A stretch of 64,000 bases of DNA from SLID01 sp041667545 (GTDB taxonomy: Bacteria > Omnitrophota > Gorgyraeia > Tantalellales > Tantalellaceae): positions 3,300-67,299 of the forward strand of contig JBAYES010000003.1 of the NCBI GenBank assembly GCA_041667545.1. Direction: 5' to 3'. The stretch's first letter is position 1, and every line of letters starts with the position of its first letter. Of the stretch, positions 52,224 to 61,500 are shown piece by piece. A model generated the notes under the pieces. That model was not told the origin of the DNA. It saw only the letters and a program-made list of their open reading frames with translations, and made no database searches. The translations under genes and the position numbers were made by a program.

Positions 52224-52456
52224 TTTGCCTCAGGTATTCTTTTTAGTGGAGATATCGGAAGTGTTTGCTTCCAATCTCCGTTCCCATATGTATCGCTCTC
52301 GATGATACCCCTTACAATATTAAGCCTGTAAGTGACTGTACCATCTTCAGAAACATACAACTTATATTTGGGGACAACTCTTTCTCCTATTGCCAGTAGC
52401 ATAAATCCAATTAGCAACAAAAGCAGTACCACTTGCGAAAACATTTTCCAACCCAT
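52220..52456 (-). CDS. Small membrane-anchored protein
   Basis: 78 aa. An N-terminal TM (FSQVVLLLLLIGFMLLAIG) is followed by a small beta-rich exterior part (YKLYVSEDGTVTYRLNIVRGIIES). No family recognised. Coupled to the next gene by a 4-bp overlap. Confidence 0.6.
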   Translation of the reverse strand: MGWKMFSQVVLLLLLIGFMLLAIGERVVPKYKLYVSEDGTVTYRLNIVRGIIESDTYGNGDWKQTLPISPLKRIPEAK

Positions 52457-52485
52457 AACAACCTCGCTTGTTAACTATGCTTCCT

Positions 52486-52671
52486 CTAATTAGGGAAAAA
52501 GCACAACATAATTATATATCCCAGGATAGCGGTAATCCCAAGAAATGTCATTGCTTCCCGAGCATCTTCACCAAAAATAAATCCTATTTTCTTGGCTACC
52601 TTCGGAAAAAGCAACATAAAGAGTCCAGCAACTGCCCCCGAGATAACAAAAGGCAAAATACTTAACCACAT
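52486..52671 (-). CDS. Small two-pass membrane protein
   Basis: 61 aa with TM helices WLSILPFVISGAVAGLFMLLF and AMTFLGITAILGYIIMLCFF. GAGGTGAGG upstream of the ATG. Function unknown. Confidence 0.55.
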   Translation of the reverse strand: MWLSILPFVISGAVAGLFMLLFPKVAKKIGFIFGEDAREAMTFLGITAILGYIIMLCFFPN

Positions 52672-52678
52672 CTAAACC

Positions 52679-52786
52679 TCACCTCTTCTTTTTCCCAACC
52701 TTCAACTTCAAAGCCAACTGCTGCTTCCGTTCTCTCTGCAGGCGGGATATGTCTTTTTGACGTCTGGTTATTGTGTGCTTGGTCAT
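52679..52786 (-). CDS. Possible very small basic peptide (35 aa)
   Basis: ATG at 52786; the peptide MTKHTITRRQKDISRLQRERKQ... is highly basic and helical. The ribosome site is weak, but it fills the space between two small membrane genes and its end carries the next gene's ribosome site. Low confidence. Confidence 0.3.
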   Translation of the reverse strand: MTKHTITRRQKDISRLQRERKQQLALKLKVGKKKR

Positions 52787-52795
52787 TATTAAAAA

Positions 52796-52951
52796 TTACA
52801 ACCCTATCATATTTAACAAGGCAAAGATGCCCGCTCCTATAACTACGCCAATTAGTATCTTCCATACATCACTTAATTTTTTATCTACCCCTACCCTTTC
52901 TAATTGCGAAATGATTAAACACGCTAGAATGAACGCTATTACAATCTTCAT
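52796..52951 (-). CDS. Small membrane protein (51 aa)
   Basis: ATG at 52951 after GGTGAG. An N-terminal hydrophobic stretch (IVIAFILACLIISQ) and a C-terminal TM (ILIGVVIGAGIFALLNMIG) with a short KKLSDVW linker. Function unknown. Confidence 0.5.
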   Translation of the reverse strand: MKIVIAFILACLIISQLERVGVDKKLSDVWKILIGVVIGAGIFALLNMIGL

Positions 52952-53052
52952 TATGACTCACCTCACATTCATTGAGTATGTTTCCCCTATTTCACAAGGT
53001 CAGACACTTCACCGTCCCCCACCTGTTCCTTATTGTCGAACATAGACCCTTT

Positions 53053-53235
53053 TTACCTCGGGACAATTATCACCCGTATAGACCCAAGAGCCATCCATAT
53101 CAAATAAATACCGTACACAATAAGAGTCAGGTAAATTATTGTTCCTATGACCTTTCCTGTTATCTCACATATCTTTTTGTTACTGAAAATCAGGACAAAC
53201 ACGGACAATATCGCAACTACCCAAGTCCAGTCCAT
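53053..53235 (-). CDS. Small two-pass membrane protein
   Basis: 60 aa from an ATG at 53235 with GGAGAG eight bases upstream. MDWTWVVAILSVFVLIFSNKK and VIGTIIYLTLIVYGIYLIWMAL are TM helices. The track of genes around it is all small membrane proteins. 53236-53275 overlaps nothing else. Confidence 0.5.
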   Translation of the reverse strand: MDWTWVVAILSVFVLIFSNKKICEITGKVIGTIIYLTLIVYGIYLIWMALGSIRVIIVPR

Positions 53236-53275
53236 TCCCTTCACTCTCCACCGATTTATACCAAGCTTGATTAAA

Positions 53276-53638
53276 TTACCCCTTAAGGATAAATAGAACA
53301 ACCGCAACAAGCAACAATACCACTATAAGCCACAATCGCAGAGGTATGCGTAGAGCGATAAAAGCAACAATTAGCGATGGTAACCAGCCCAGCCCTAACC
53401 CAAAGAGAAAACCGTATGTTGCCACACAGTATATATAACATCCCAAGAACACCGCACAAGCAACTGCGACTCTACTAAAATTACCTACACTCTCCCAAAA
53501 ATAAAACTCGTCTATGGAATTATCAACTAACGGAATACCTTCCCCATCGTCTCCCACTAAACTCCCTCCACAATCCAAACATACACCCCAGCTATCATCG
53601 TATTCTTTTCCGCATTTTGGACATTTTCTCACAAACAC
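53276..53638 (-). CDS. Zinc-ribbon membrane protein
   Basis: 120 aa. The N-terminus FVRKCPKCGKEYDDSWGVCLDCGGSL is a double-CxxC zinc ribbon, then an acidic linker, then about three TM helices (VAVACAVFLGCYIYCVATY, LGLGWLPSLIVAFIAL, LWLIVVLLLVAVVLFIL). This type occurs in many bacteria; role unknown, perhaps membrane-associated sensing. Confidence 0.65.
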   Translation of the reverse strand: MFVRKCPKCGKEYDDSWGVCLDCGGSLVGDDGEGIPLVDNSIDEFYFWESVGNFSRVAVACAVFLGCYIYCVATYGFLFGLGLGWLPSLIVAFIALRIPLRLWLIVVLLLVAVVLFILKG

Positions 53639-53652
53639 CTCACACCCCTTCT

Positions 53653-54195
53653 CTACTTTAAAACTTTGAATGACATTACAGCGTTTTCTATCTTTGAAAT
53701 ATTTTCATAAAACCCTCTCTCGCTTGAAGTACAAGTTATTCTATAGAGAACACTCCCTCTTCGAATATAGTAATATCGATGTTTAATTTTAACGCTTCGG
53801 GTTGCTTGGTCTAAGTTAGTAAATGTTATATATTTTGCAGGCACTCCTCCAACAATAATCTCCCCCCTATCCACCAAATTAAAATTAGGATAAATCCCAG
53901 GAGCTTGTTGAAAAAAAGCTTTCAGATATTCTTCTATATAATTTTTCCCCTTTGCTTCTATACGACTAATAATAAAATTGTCTATGAAACCATCAATTCT
54001 ATTCCCTTCTGGTGCAGCAAACGCTATTCCTTTCCCTCCCCCACCTACTTCAATATCTTGAACTATCCAATCTAATGGGTAATCGATTTGGAAATTCATT
54101 TTTGGATTTCTATATACCTGTGTAGAGCTATCAGCAAAACAAATACCATTTATTAAAATTAGGGTAATAAAAATAATCAAACTATGTCTCTTCAC
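53653..54195 (-). CDS. Exported PsbP/Mog1-like protein
   Basis: 180 aa from a GTG at 54195 with AAGGAG six bases upstream; this start gives a clean signal peptide (MKRHSLIIFITLILINGICFA). The mature part reads VYRNPKMNFQIDYPLDWIVQD ... GIAFAAPEGN, GGVPAKYITFTNL and YYYIRRGSVLYRITCTSSERGFYE, the PsbP/Mog1-like alpha-beta fold. Such secreted proteins are of unclear function in bacteria. A long structured leader precedes it. Confidence 0.7.
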   Translation of the reverse strand: MKRHSLIIFITLILINGICFADSSTQVYRNPKMNFQIDYPLDWIVQDIEVGGGGKGIAFAAPEGNRIDGFIDNFIISRIEAKGKNYIEEYLKAFFQQAPGIYPNFNLVDRGEIIVGGVPAKYITFTNLDQATRSVKIKHRYYYIRRGSVLYRITCTSSERGFYENISKIENAVMSFKVLK

Positions 54196-54214
54196 TTTTT
54201 TCTCCTTATTCAAA

Positions 54215-54420
54215 CAAAAAAGGCAACCTCCCTCACCTCGAGAAAGATTGCCTTAAATAAATAACAAGAGTCTATGCACCATCGCACCCCTTATTAGCTG
54301 TATCATCGTGACGATACGTCATTATAGCCCTTCAACGGGCATTCCTCAAGGATTTAGTGTCGTTCCAGACACAGACCCCTCCGAGACCCACCTCTAGGGG
54401 GGATTTTTATATTACCTCGG
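54215..54420 (-). ncRNA. Unclassified structured RNA or leader ending in a terminator-like hairpin
   Basis: No gene. On the minus strand a series of hairpins is seen: GTGTC/GACAC, GCCC-GTTGAA-GGGC, and overlapping alternatives TGACG-TAT-CGTCA and GTATC/GATAC. A final stem AAGGCAA/TTGCCTT (54220-54258) is followed by TTTTT, 25 bp before the exported-protein start. The plan is that of a riboswitch or attenuator with a terminator. No known class recognised. The plus strand also ends in a C-rich stem and TTTTTAT, so the active strand is uncertain. Confidence 0.45.
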
Positions 54421-54431
54421 CATTAAAGATT

Positions 54432-54456
54432 AAATAAACGACCGTTTGTTTATTTG
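54432..54456. repeat. Flanking palindrome, left copy
   Basis: AAATAAACGAC-CGTTTGTTTATTT(G), 22 of 25 bases identical to 54756-54780. It overlaps the -35 of the small rightward gene. Confidence 0.7.
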
Positions 54457-54481
54457 CACCCCTCAACACCGTCAGTATACT
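54453..54481 (+). promoter_or_regulatory. Promoter of the small rightward gene
   Basis: TTTGCA (54453-54458), 17-bp spacer, TATACT (54476-54481). The ATG is only 6 bases after the -10, so the transcript would start at or next to the start codon (leaderless mRNA). The left palindrome overlaps the -35. Confidence 0.5.
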
Positions 54482-54487
54482 TGTTGT

Positions 54488-54754
54488 ATGGCTAAGTCTC
54501 CTGATTTTATTACGAAGAATAATCTCGATTGGCTTTACAATTTTATCAATTGGTCTGTTGCCTCTGCTATTCTTCTCTTTATCTTTTGCCTAATAGACTA
54601 CTTTTGGGGAAAAGACCCTATAACCGTTAAACAAGGTATCCTTATAATGCTTATAGGCACTCCAGTTTTAGGTCTTTTTCATGTCTTAAGGATAATCATT
54701 TGGAACAATATGATTAAAGCTTGGAAACGCAGTAAAGCAGACCCTTCAGATTAG
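54488..54754 (+). CDS. Small two-pass membrane protein on the opposite strand
   Basis: 88 aa from the ATG at 54488. Two TM helices (SVASAILLFIFCLIDYFWG and GILIMLIGTPVLGLFHVLRIII) separated by a short loop, with a basic C-terminal end. It is the only rightward gene of the element, has no ribosome site, and is flanked by the palindromic repeats. Function unknown; autonomous expression in the lysogen-like state is likely. Confidence 0.55.
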   Translation: MAKSPDFITKNNLDWLYNFINWSVASAILLFIFCLIDYFWGKDPITVKQGILIMLIGTPVLGLFHVLRIIIWNNMIKAWKRSKADPSD

Positions 54755-54755
54755 T

Positions 54756-54780
54756 AAATAAACGAACGATTATTTATTTG
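54756..54780. repeat. Flanking palindrome, right copy
   Basis: Second copy of the 25-bp palindrome, starting 2 bp after the stop of the small rightward gene. Confidence 0.7.
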
Positions 54781-55204
54781 ATAACATCACAGTTTATGGG
54801 TAGGTGCTAACTACAGGGGAGAATTTCTTACTTTCTGGGGGGTTGCCCCCTTGCGGAGTAGGTTGTATCGCTGGGAGTGGGGCTACGGTAGCCTACAGAA
54901 GAAATAACAGCATTTCTAATACGATACTTGGATAGTCCTGCCTTACCCTAAAAACCCAAATTCATAAAAAAATACGCGAGATATGTGAGACCGATACCAA
55001 AACTATGACGGTGGCACCCACCCCCACAGGCGACTTAGGTCGGGGCGGCTCTTGGTGCTTATTTGGTGCTTAGAATACCGCCAGAGAGGGTTTGATAGGG
55101 GCGAATTGGTACAAATAGAGCCAAATTGGGTTATCTAATGTTTATAGGGGGTTCAGCGTATAGTGCAGTGTTTTCGGGGGTTACGGAGAATCAGCCTGTT
55201 CGTC
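54781..55204. other. Gene-free right arm of the element
   Basis: 420 bp without a gene. It contains a GGGGGGTTGCCCCC hairpin near 54838, the right arm-type repeat (55053-55072) and the DNA next to attR. This is the expected place for the element's attachment arm. Confidence 0.6.
55053..55072. repeat. Right integrase arm-type repeat
   Basis: Tandem TGGTGCTT pair, 19 of 20 bases identical to 45390-45409 and in the same orientation, about 130 bp inside attR. Confidence 0.55.
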
Positions 55205-55245
55205 TTAGCAAACCGTTGCCTTCAGCCAGCTCAGCCACCTCTCCG
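55205..55245 (-). pseudogene. Displaced 5' half of tRNA-Ser (attR)
   Basis: The second 41-bp direct repeat: tRNA-Ser from its 5' end to the end of the anticodon loop, with no 3' half following. It is the original 5' half of the gene, cut off by the insertion. Confidence 0.9.
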
Positions 55246-55592
55246 TTCTTCTTCGCCCTACAACCCTTTAACTACTGGTAGGGCTTCGAAGGAACTATCA
55301 TATGTTCCTGCGAAGCTGTACCAGCGGTCCTACTTGTTTTCCGGCGAAGCAGAACACCTCTCCTCACCATATCGCAACTATTTCTACAAATCGCCCCATG
55401 GAGCTATGGCGATAAAACCTACAGCTTTGGATTTTAGCATACTTTAACGTATTTGAGAAGTATTTCTGAAAACCCCCGAATTGACTCACATTAAATGTTA
55501 CCGAAGGCAGAAGAAAATTGAATCGTTGACTCAAAATTAATGTTACCGAAGAATACACCCTCTATATGATTCTGGGCATAAAACAACTTGTG
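55246..55592. other. Former upstream region of tRNA-Ser with hairpins and a direct repeat
   Basis: No gene. Inverted repeats CTTCGCCCTAC/GTAGGGCTTCGAAG (55254-55294) and AGGAAC/GTTCCT with flanking CTTCG/CGAAG (55285-55320) would fold. A 26-bp direct repeat starting TTGACTCA and ending ATGTTACCGAAG is at 55481-55506 and 55526-55551 (23 of 26 identical). Confidence 0.55.
55431..55459 (-). promoter_or_regulatory. Probable former promoter of tRNA-Ser
   Basis: TTCTCA (55454-55459), 17-bp spacer, TAAAAT (55431-55436), reading toward the orphan tRNA half about 185 bp away. Weak consensus; offered because it is the only candidate in the region. Confidence 0.3.
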
Positions 55593-58500
55593 TTAAAGTG
55601 AACGGTCTATCGCTTCCCAGGCGGCGCGTTGATTAGCGATATCCTGCCATTCTGCCAGCTGGATCGTTATAACGCTCCCGGGAGCGAAAAGACGCTTAAT
55701 TATGTCCCTGGGGTCCTCTTCCCCGTCCAGCATAGCGGTAAGAAGGTAAAGAAGACCGCGGTAGTTATTTTCGTCCTGTTTAGCCTCGGATGAAAGCCTG
55801 TCATACTCCAGCATATTGAACCCAAGCCCGAAAAGTGAAACAAGATCGGGGTCTTCTCCCGAGTCAATTATCTGGAACACTATTCTCTCATCTTGCAGAG
55901 AAACCATCCGGCCGTCTATCTCTTCATATTTGAGAAATTTTTCTGCGCTTTCGGGCACCATTATAACGGCGCGGCCGACCCAGTCTTTGTTCTCAGGAAG
56001 GTCAAGAGCTGATATACAGCTATCTACAGCCTCTCCTATGACCCGGGGAAGATCATGTTCGGTATAAAATTCCTTTATGTCCGACCGCGCGAAAAGTTTA
56101 TACGGGAACTGGCCGAGATTCTTTATTATGCGCTGTATGTGTCCTCTTGCTCCGTTAACTCTCCCCACCTGGACTACCTGACTCACAACGTTAAAATGCC
56201 CGGTCTTATGGTAATTCGACATCCCTTCCACCATACATCCTGTCCGCAGGGCCATGCGAAATTCAGCTCGCCTCTCTATCGGCTGCTTCTTGATCTCCGC
56301 TTTAATACGAGAAATACCCTCAATGCCGCCGCTCTTTTTTATGCTGTCCAACATTCCCCCAGTAAGGGCCAGGCGATCGAGCCTCTCCGCTTCAAATAGC
56401 GGGAGCAGACCATCCAGAGGCCCTTCGAGTCTCGGGGCGGCCCGGTTCGCAATGTGAGTTTGAAGTCCGGACGGGTCCATATCATTGAAAACTCCGGGTT
56501 CTTCTATACGATATATACCTGTACCCCTCACCGTACTTGTCCCCGGATAAACTATATCGGGCTCTTTTGCTTTCTCGTCGGATACCAGTATATCTTCAGT
56601 AGGCTCCGTAATAAGTATGGCGCCTTCTTCGGCTATGGAAAATATGTTGGAAAGCGCTATAAAGTTCCTTATCCGAGGTTCCTTTGCCTTTTCTTGAGCA
56701 TCACGGCCGACTACCCTCGAATAATAAGATGTCAGGTAATACACATTACGGAAAAAGATAAAATCGGCTGTCCTCCCATAATTTTCAAAAGCGTCTTTCC
56801 GCACCTCCGCCATCCCTTCTCTGTCAAGAACATTGACCCTGCACGGTTTTATTGTAAGGCTTTCTAATCCGTGCTCTGTTAGAGGAGAAAGGGCTTCTGT
56901 GAACTTATGCCCTCTTGCCGCCCCGTCGGATATCGGGATCAGGCTCTGATCCGCCTCCATAGCGTAAGCGACGACCGACCAGTCCGATCTTTTCTCCCCA
57001 GATTTATCGAGTTCTTTAAGAAACATTGCGAGAGTCTCCCTAAGCTCAACAGGCTCCCTGCCTATGCCAATAAAATGTAGCACTATCCGTTTCTGAAGGT
57101 TCGGATCGTTTTTCGTCCTAAGTATGAATTCCCTCAATTCGGATGAGAGTTTCTCTTTCTGGGCGGCCAATCTCATGTCCACTCCGTGGTCCGGAAGCCC
57201 GTACGCGAAGGCCATAGCCCCGGGATTGTAGCTGAGAAGGCGGTCGGCAAGATAAGCATCTTTCGCATCTTCCAGGCCCAGATCTCTCAAATGACCTCTA
57301 AGCGCGCCTATCTCTTGCGGGGCTCGACCTTTAAGAACGGTTATTTCGATCTCGTCGGGTGAGGTTTCCGCGGAGCCGGGCGTCAAGTCCGTACTGGGAG
57401 AGACTATTTCTGTTTTTTCAGGCTTTCCTTCCGACGCGGGAGGTGCCATTGTTTTGGCTCCGGCAGGTACGGGCTTATCCGACAAAACGGGATCCTCCGC
57501 GGGAGTACCATGATATCTTTCTATTCTTGTATCAGCTCCGAAACCAGTCACATATAGGGGATCGGGGTCGCCCGCCATTACCCCGATAGGATTGACAAAC
57601 TGATCTGTCCCCGTACGGGTCTCCTTTCCAGCTATAAAAGCTTCATTTACAGGTTCACCTTCTCTGTCCTGGGCATTTATCAGCTTAAGGGGATTATCCA
57701 ATATCTTTCTCAAAAAGTCAGTTTCGCGCTTGTCCGTTACGTTAAGCGCTACAAATTTCTTGCCGTCCTCTCTTGCCCATTTAGCGAACAGGTTGTACGT
57801 GTTCTCTATTATCCGCCGGTGTTTCTCCCTGTCTTTGTCTTTGGCGGACAGAGAGACGATCTGCCTGTCTATGGCTTTAAACTTAGTATCCTGCTGAGAA
57901 GAAGAAAGCGCGATAGGATTCGCCCAGCCTATGCGTTCTTCTTCGATATATATGTCGTATTTCCCCGTCCTTTCCGGGTCGGCCTTCATAGTTATGGTCC
58001 CGTACCGGTTTTGCGGCGACAGATCCCTGAAAGTTACGCTTACAAATTTGTCATTATCGTGGATATATCTCTCGATAAGATTGCCGCTTTTATCAACGAC
58101 AAAATGCCTGTGACCATGCTTATCCCTTATGGTCAAGTGCCCCGGGAACTCAATACCGGGCCGGTTGACCGAGATCTCAAGTTCCGTTTTCTCTATCCGG
58201 GAAAGCCTTTTCAGAATCCTTTCACTCACTTTGCCATCCGTTGTGAACAATCGTTTAAGATAGAACTTCACGATACTTTCTTTAATGCCGGGGAATATCT
58301 CTGTCAGTGAGGCGGGATTTAGGGTTTCTCGAAGGACAGCGAATGTCCCGTAAGCGAAGACCGCGGCGGTAATGAACATAATAACCGCTCCGGCCAGCAT
58401 AAGCCCCATACCTCCACTTGCGCCCATCTCCGCTATGGCCTTCCCGGTTAAAAATAACGCCGGCCCGGCGGCGGAATAGAGTACGGGAACCCGCATCGTC

Positions 58501-61500
58501 TGCTCTTCGCTAACGACCGGCCTTACCAGAGCGGGTTCGGAAATTATCTTTTTGAGCGTACCCTCTTCAGTTTTTTCGAAAACCGCCACTATATCGGGCA
58601 GATGGAAGACCTTAGACCGATTATGAATCTGGCACAGAGCCGGCTCGTGTATTTTTTCATTGTCGGGTAAAAACCCGGCTTCTTCCAACATCATCAAATC
58701 CCGGGCATCGAGAACCAGTACCTTGTCTCCCGGTCTCAATTTATCTAGTATCTTGAGCAAAGCCCCTTTACCCGCCTCAGGACTATCCGGCGGAGCGTAC
58801 TTACGACTGTACCGGCCAAAACCCTTCATTACTAACACGGGAGTACCCTTTATCTGGGACATATCCGGATAATCTGACATGGAAAAAGCATCACGCTTTT
58901 CATCGTAAGCACTCTTTATTACGCTACTTCCATCAGGCCCATCCGATAACTTCAATTCGGCTATTTTCAGCAATTCTACAGCCCTCTCAAAATCCTTGGG
59001 ATCATTGTTGACAGGATAGATACTGCCGTGTCTTGCGGGGAAAGGATCCAGACCCGCAAAAGGATAGATAAAAACCGGATCTTCCCCCAAGAGAGGTACA
59101 ATACCTTTGATGAGTTTGTCATAGCCTCTGAGGCGATCCTTCACTATATCCCCATCATCTACCCACACCACATCCGCGGGATCATTCCTTTCCGACCCCA
59201 GAGGGCCGGAATAAATAAGTGAACTGTCCGGCGTAAAATTCACGGTTTCCTTATATTCTTCGATAGTCTGCATGGCTCTTACAACATTCAAGTGTATGGT
59301 ATCCGAAATCGACTCGAAATCGGCTTTTCGTATCTCGATCTTCCGCATCAACCGCCTTGTCGTTTTAAAGATCAAAGTCCCTATAACGATCAGAGCGGGG
59401 CCAGCCACCATAGCCATGCCTCCGTAATGCCAGGAAACCAATATCGCCCCGGCTATTGAGGAAAGTGTGATAATTGTCCGCGCGGCCGGGCCCGGATCCG
59501 CGGTCCATACTTCAGTCCGCGCTCTTTTGACGAGATCGTCAAGAACGTTGAGTTTTTCTTCATCGCCATGCGCAAAAAGTTCCCCGAGCTGTTTTTCGAT
59601 GTCCTCATCCAGATCTTTTTTCTCGATAATAGATCTGATATGCTTCAGCGCGTCACGCAAATATTTAAGTGCTCTCTCGTCAGCATATTCATTTACTTCA
59701 AGTTCGTCGATCTCTGCCTGTATGTTCTGTTCCGTCAGGCTAAGAAAATCGAATTCTCCCCGGATATGGAACTGTTCTATGTCCTTGATCCTTACTAACT
59801 GCCGTATTCGATCCTCCCCTTTTTCAATTTCTTGTAGTTGCAATCCGATAAAACTGTCTTTATCTTTACGCGAACCGGGGAAAGCCCTTTCGAGACTGAT
59901 CTTAACCGCGAACAGTTCTTCCCGCATACGAGCAAGAAGTTTGCTTCTGTAAAATACCGCCTGACGCGACAACTCTTCATAACTGGGATCCAACAAAGAC
60001 GGAGACTGATATGGGTTTTCATCCTTTCGGGCAAGATCTTCTTGCGGCCACACCGGTAGTAATCCCATACCCGCCAGTAAAGTCCCGGGAGCCGCTGTTC
60101 CCGCGAACCCGCCGAAGAGTCCGGTAAGCCACCCGAGCGACGGCAGAGCGTCCCCCGCGAAATACAGATACGTCCTGAGGAACTCCGCCGGGCCGAGGAA
60201 ACTTATGCCGAAAACCGCCGCTGTAGCGATAATTCCCGTAAGAGCCGTAATACTAAGAACTGTCAGGAACTCTAGTCCCGCGACCCCGGCATCTGGAGGA
60301 TCTCTTCCGGAGCTTTGCTTGCGGATACCCACAGGAGTTTTCATTGCTACAGACGAGGGCTCGCCCTCAAATGATCCTGGATCGGGGATCACACAGTCAA
60401 CTGGTTCGGGGGCTCCCTTTACCGCCTCTTCCCAAGGCCACCTAAAAGGTTCATTGTCTTTGAGTCCTGCGCGTATCTCATTTATCTGTCGCGATGTCAG
60501 CGTTAAAGAAGGCTGTTTAAATCTTTTCTCGATTATGACATCGGATGAAATCTCTTCCATTGGAATTATTATCCCGTCAATCTCATCATAACTCCCCTCA
60601 TACAACCTGCCTCCTTTTATAACGAAAAGGGGCATTTTGTATTTATTAAGCATTTTAAATATCTCTTCATGGCCTACTATATCCGACGGCCCCCCTTTAT
60701 GGCTCTTATCCAGGCATATGTAAAAACCCGCTACTCTGGGGTTCTTTATCCTAAATTCATTATAACTTCCTGGCCCCTGAGGCTTCCTTTTGTCAATCGC
60801 TAAGTCAACAGATTCCGCAATAGACTCACCTCTCATCTCAAAACTTGTGCTGGTATCAGTACCCCATACACCGGTGGAAACAACCCCTGCATCTTTTTCA
60901 TAGGCATACTCGATCTCTCCACCATCCAGGATTACTCCCATACGCCCCCACATATTATCTACACCATCTCCATCATCTCCCACTTTAAAAGATGATGCAG
61001 ATATGGAGCGCCGTAAATTTAGCAATACCTCTAATCTCACTCGCCAATCCACTCCATTCTTAAATGGGGAATTATCTCCGGGAATGTAATTCGGCAGTAT
61101 ACTGTGAATAAAAAGAACCTTCTTCTCCTTTGCAATGTCTGCCAGTTTAACTGTGGCAGGTGATTCAGCAGGCGGTTCAGTAGTCGACTCTTCTAAAACT
61201 GTCCCAATTTCTCCGGGACCTTCAGCAACCATAAAGGACGTGTAGATGCAGATGGCCTTGATGAGTTCCTGTAAAGGCAACGAGCCGTTGGCAGGACCGA
61301 GATCGGGGTTCTTCGCGTCCAGCATCCACCCTTTCCCCTTAACCCAGCCTGGCTCTTCAAGAGGTTTGGACGGAAATTCTATTTTCGTTCCGCTTTCAAA
61401 TAACCCTTCGGGAAATTGTTTACCATTCTCTAATATCTCAACATAATCTCCATTCATGAAAAAGGCCATCTGTCTGGCCAGCATGTTCCAATCTATATAC

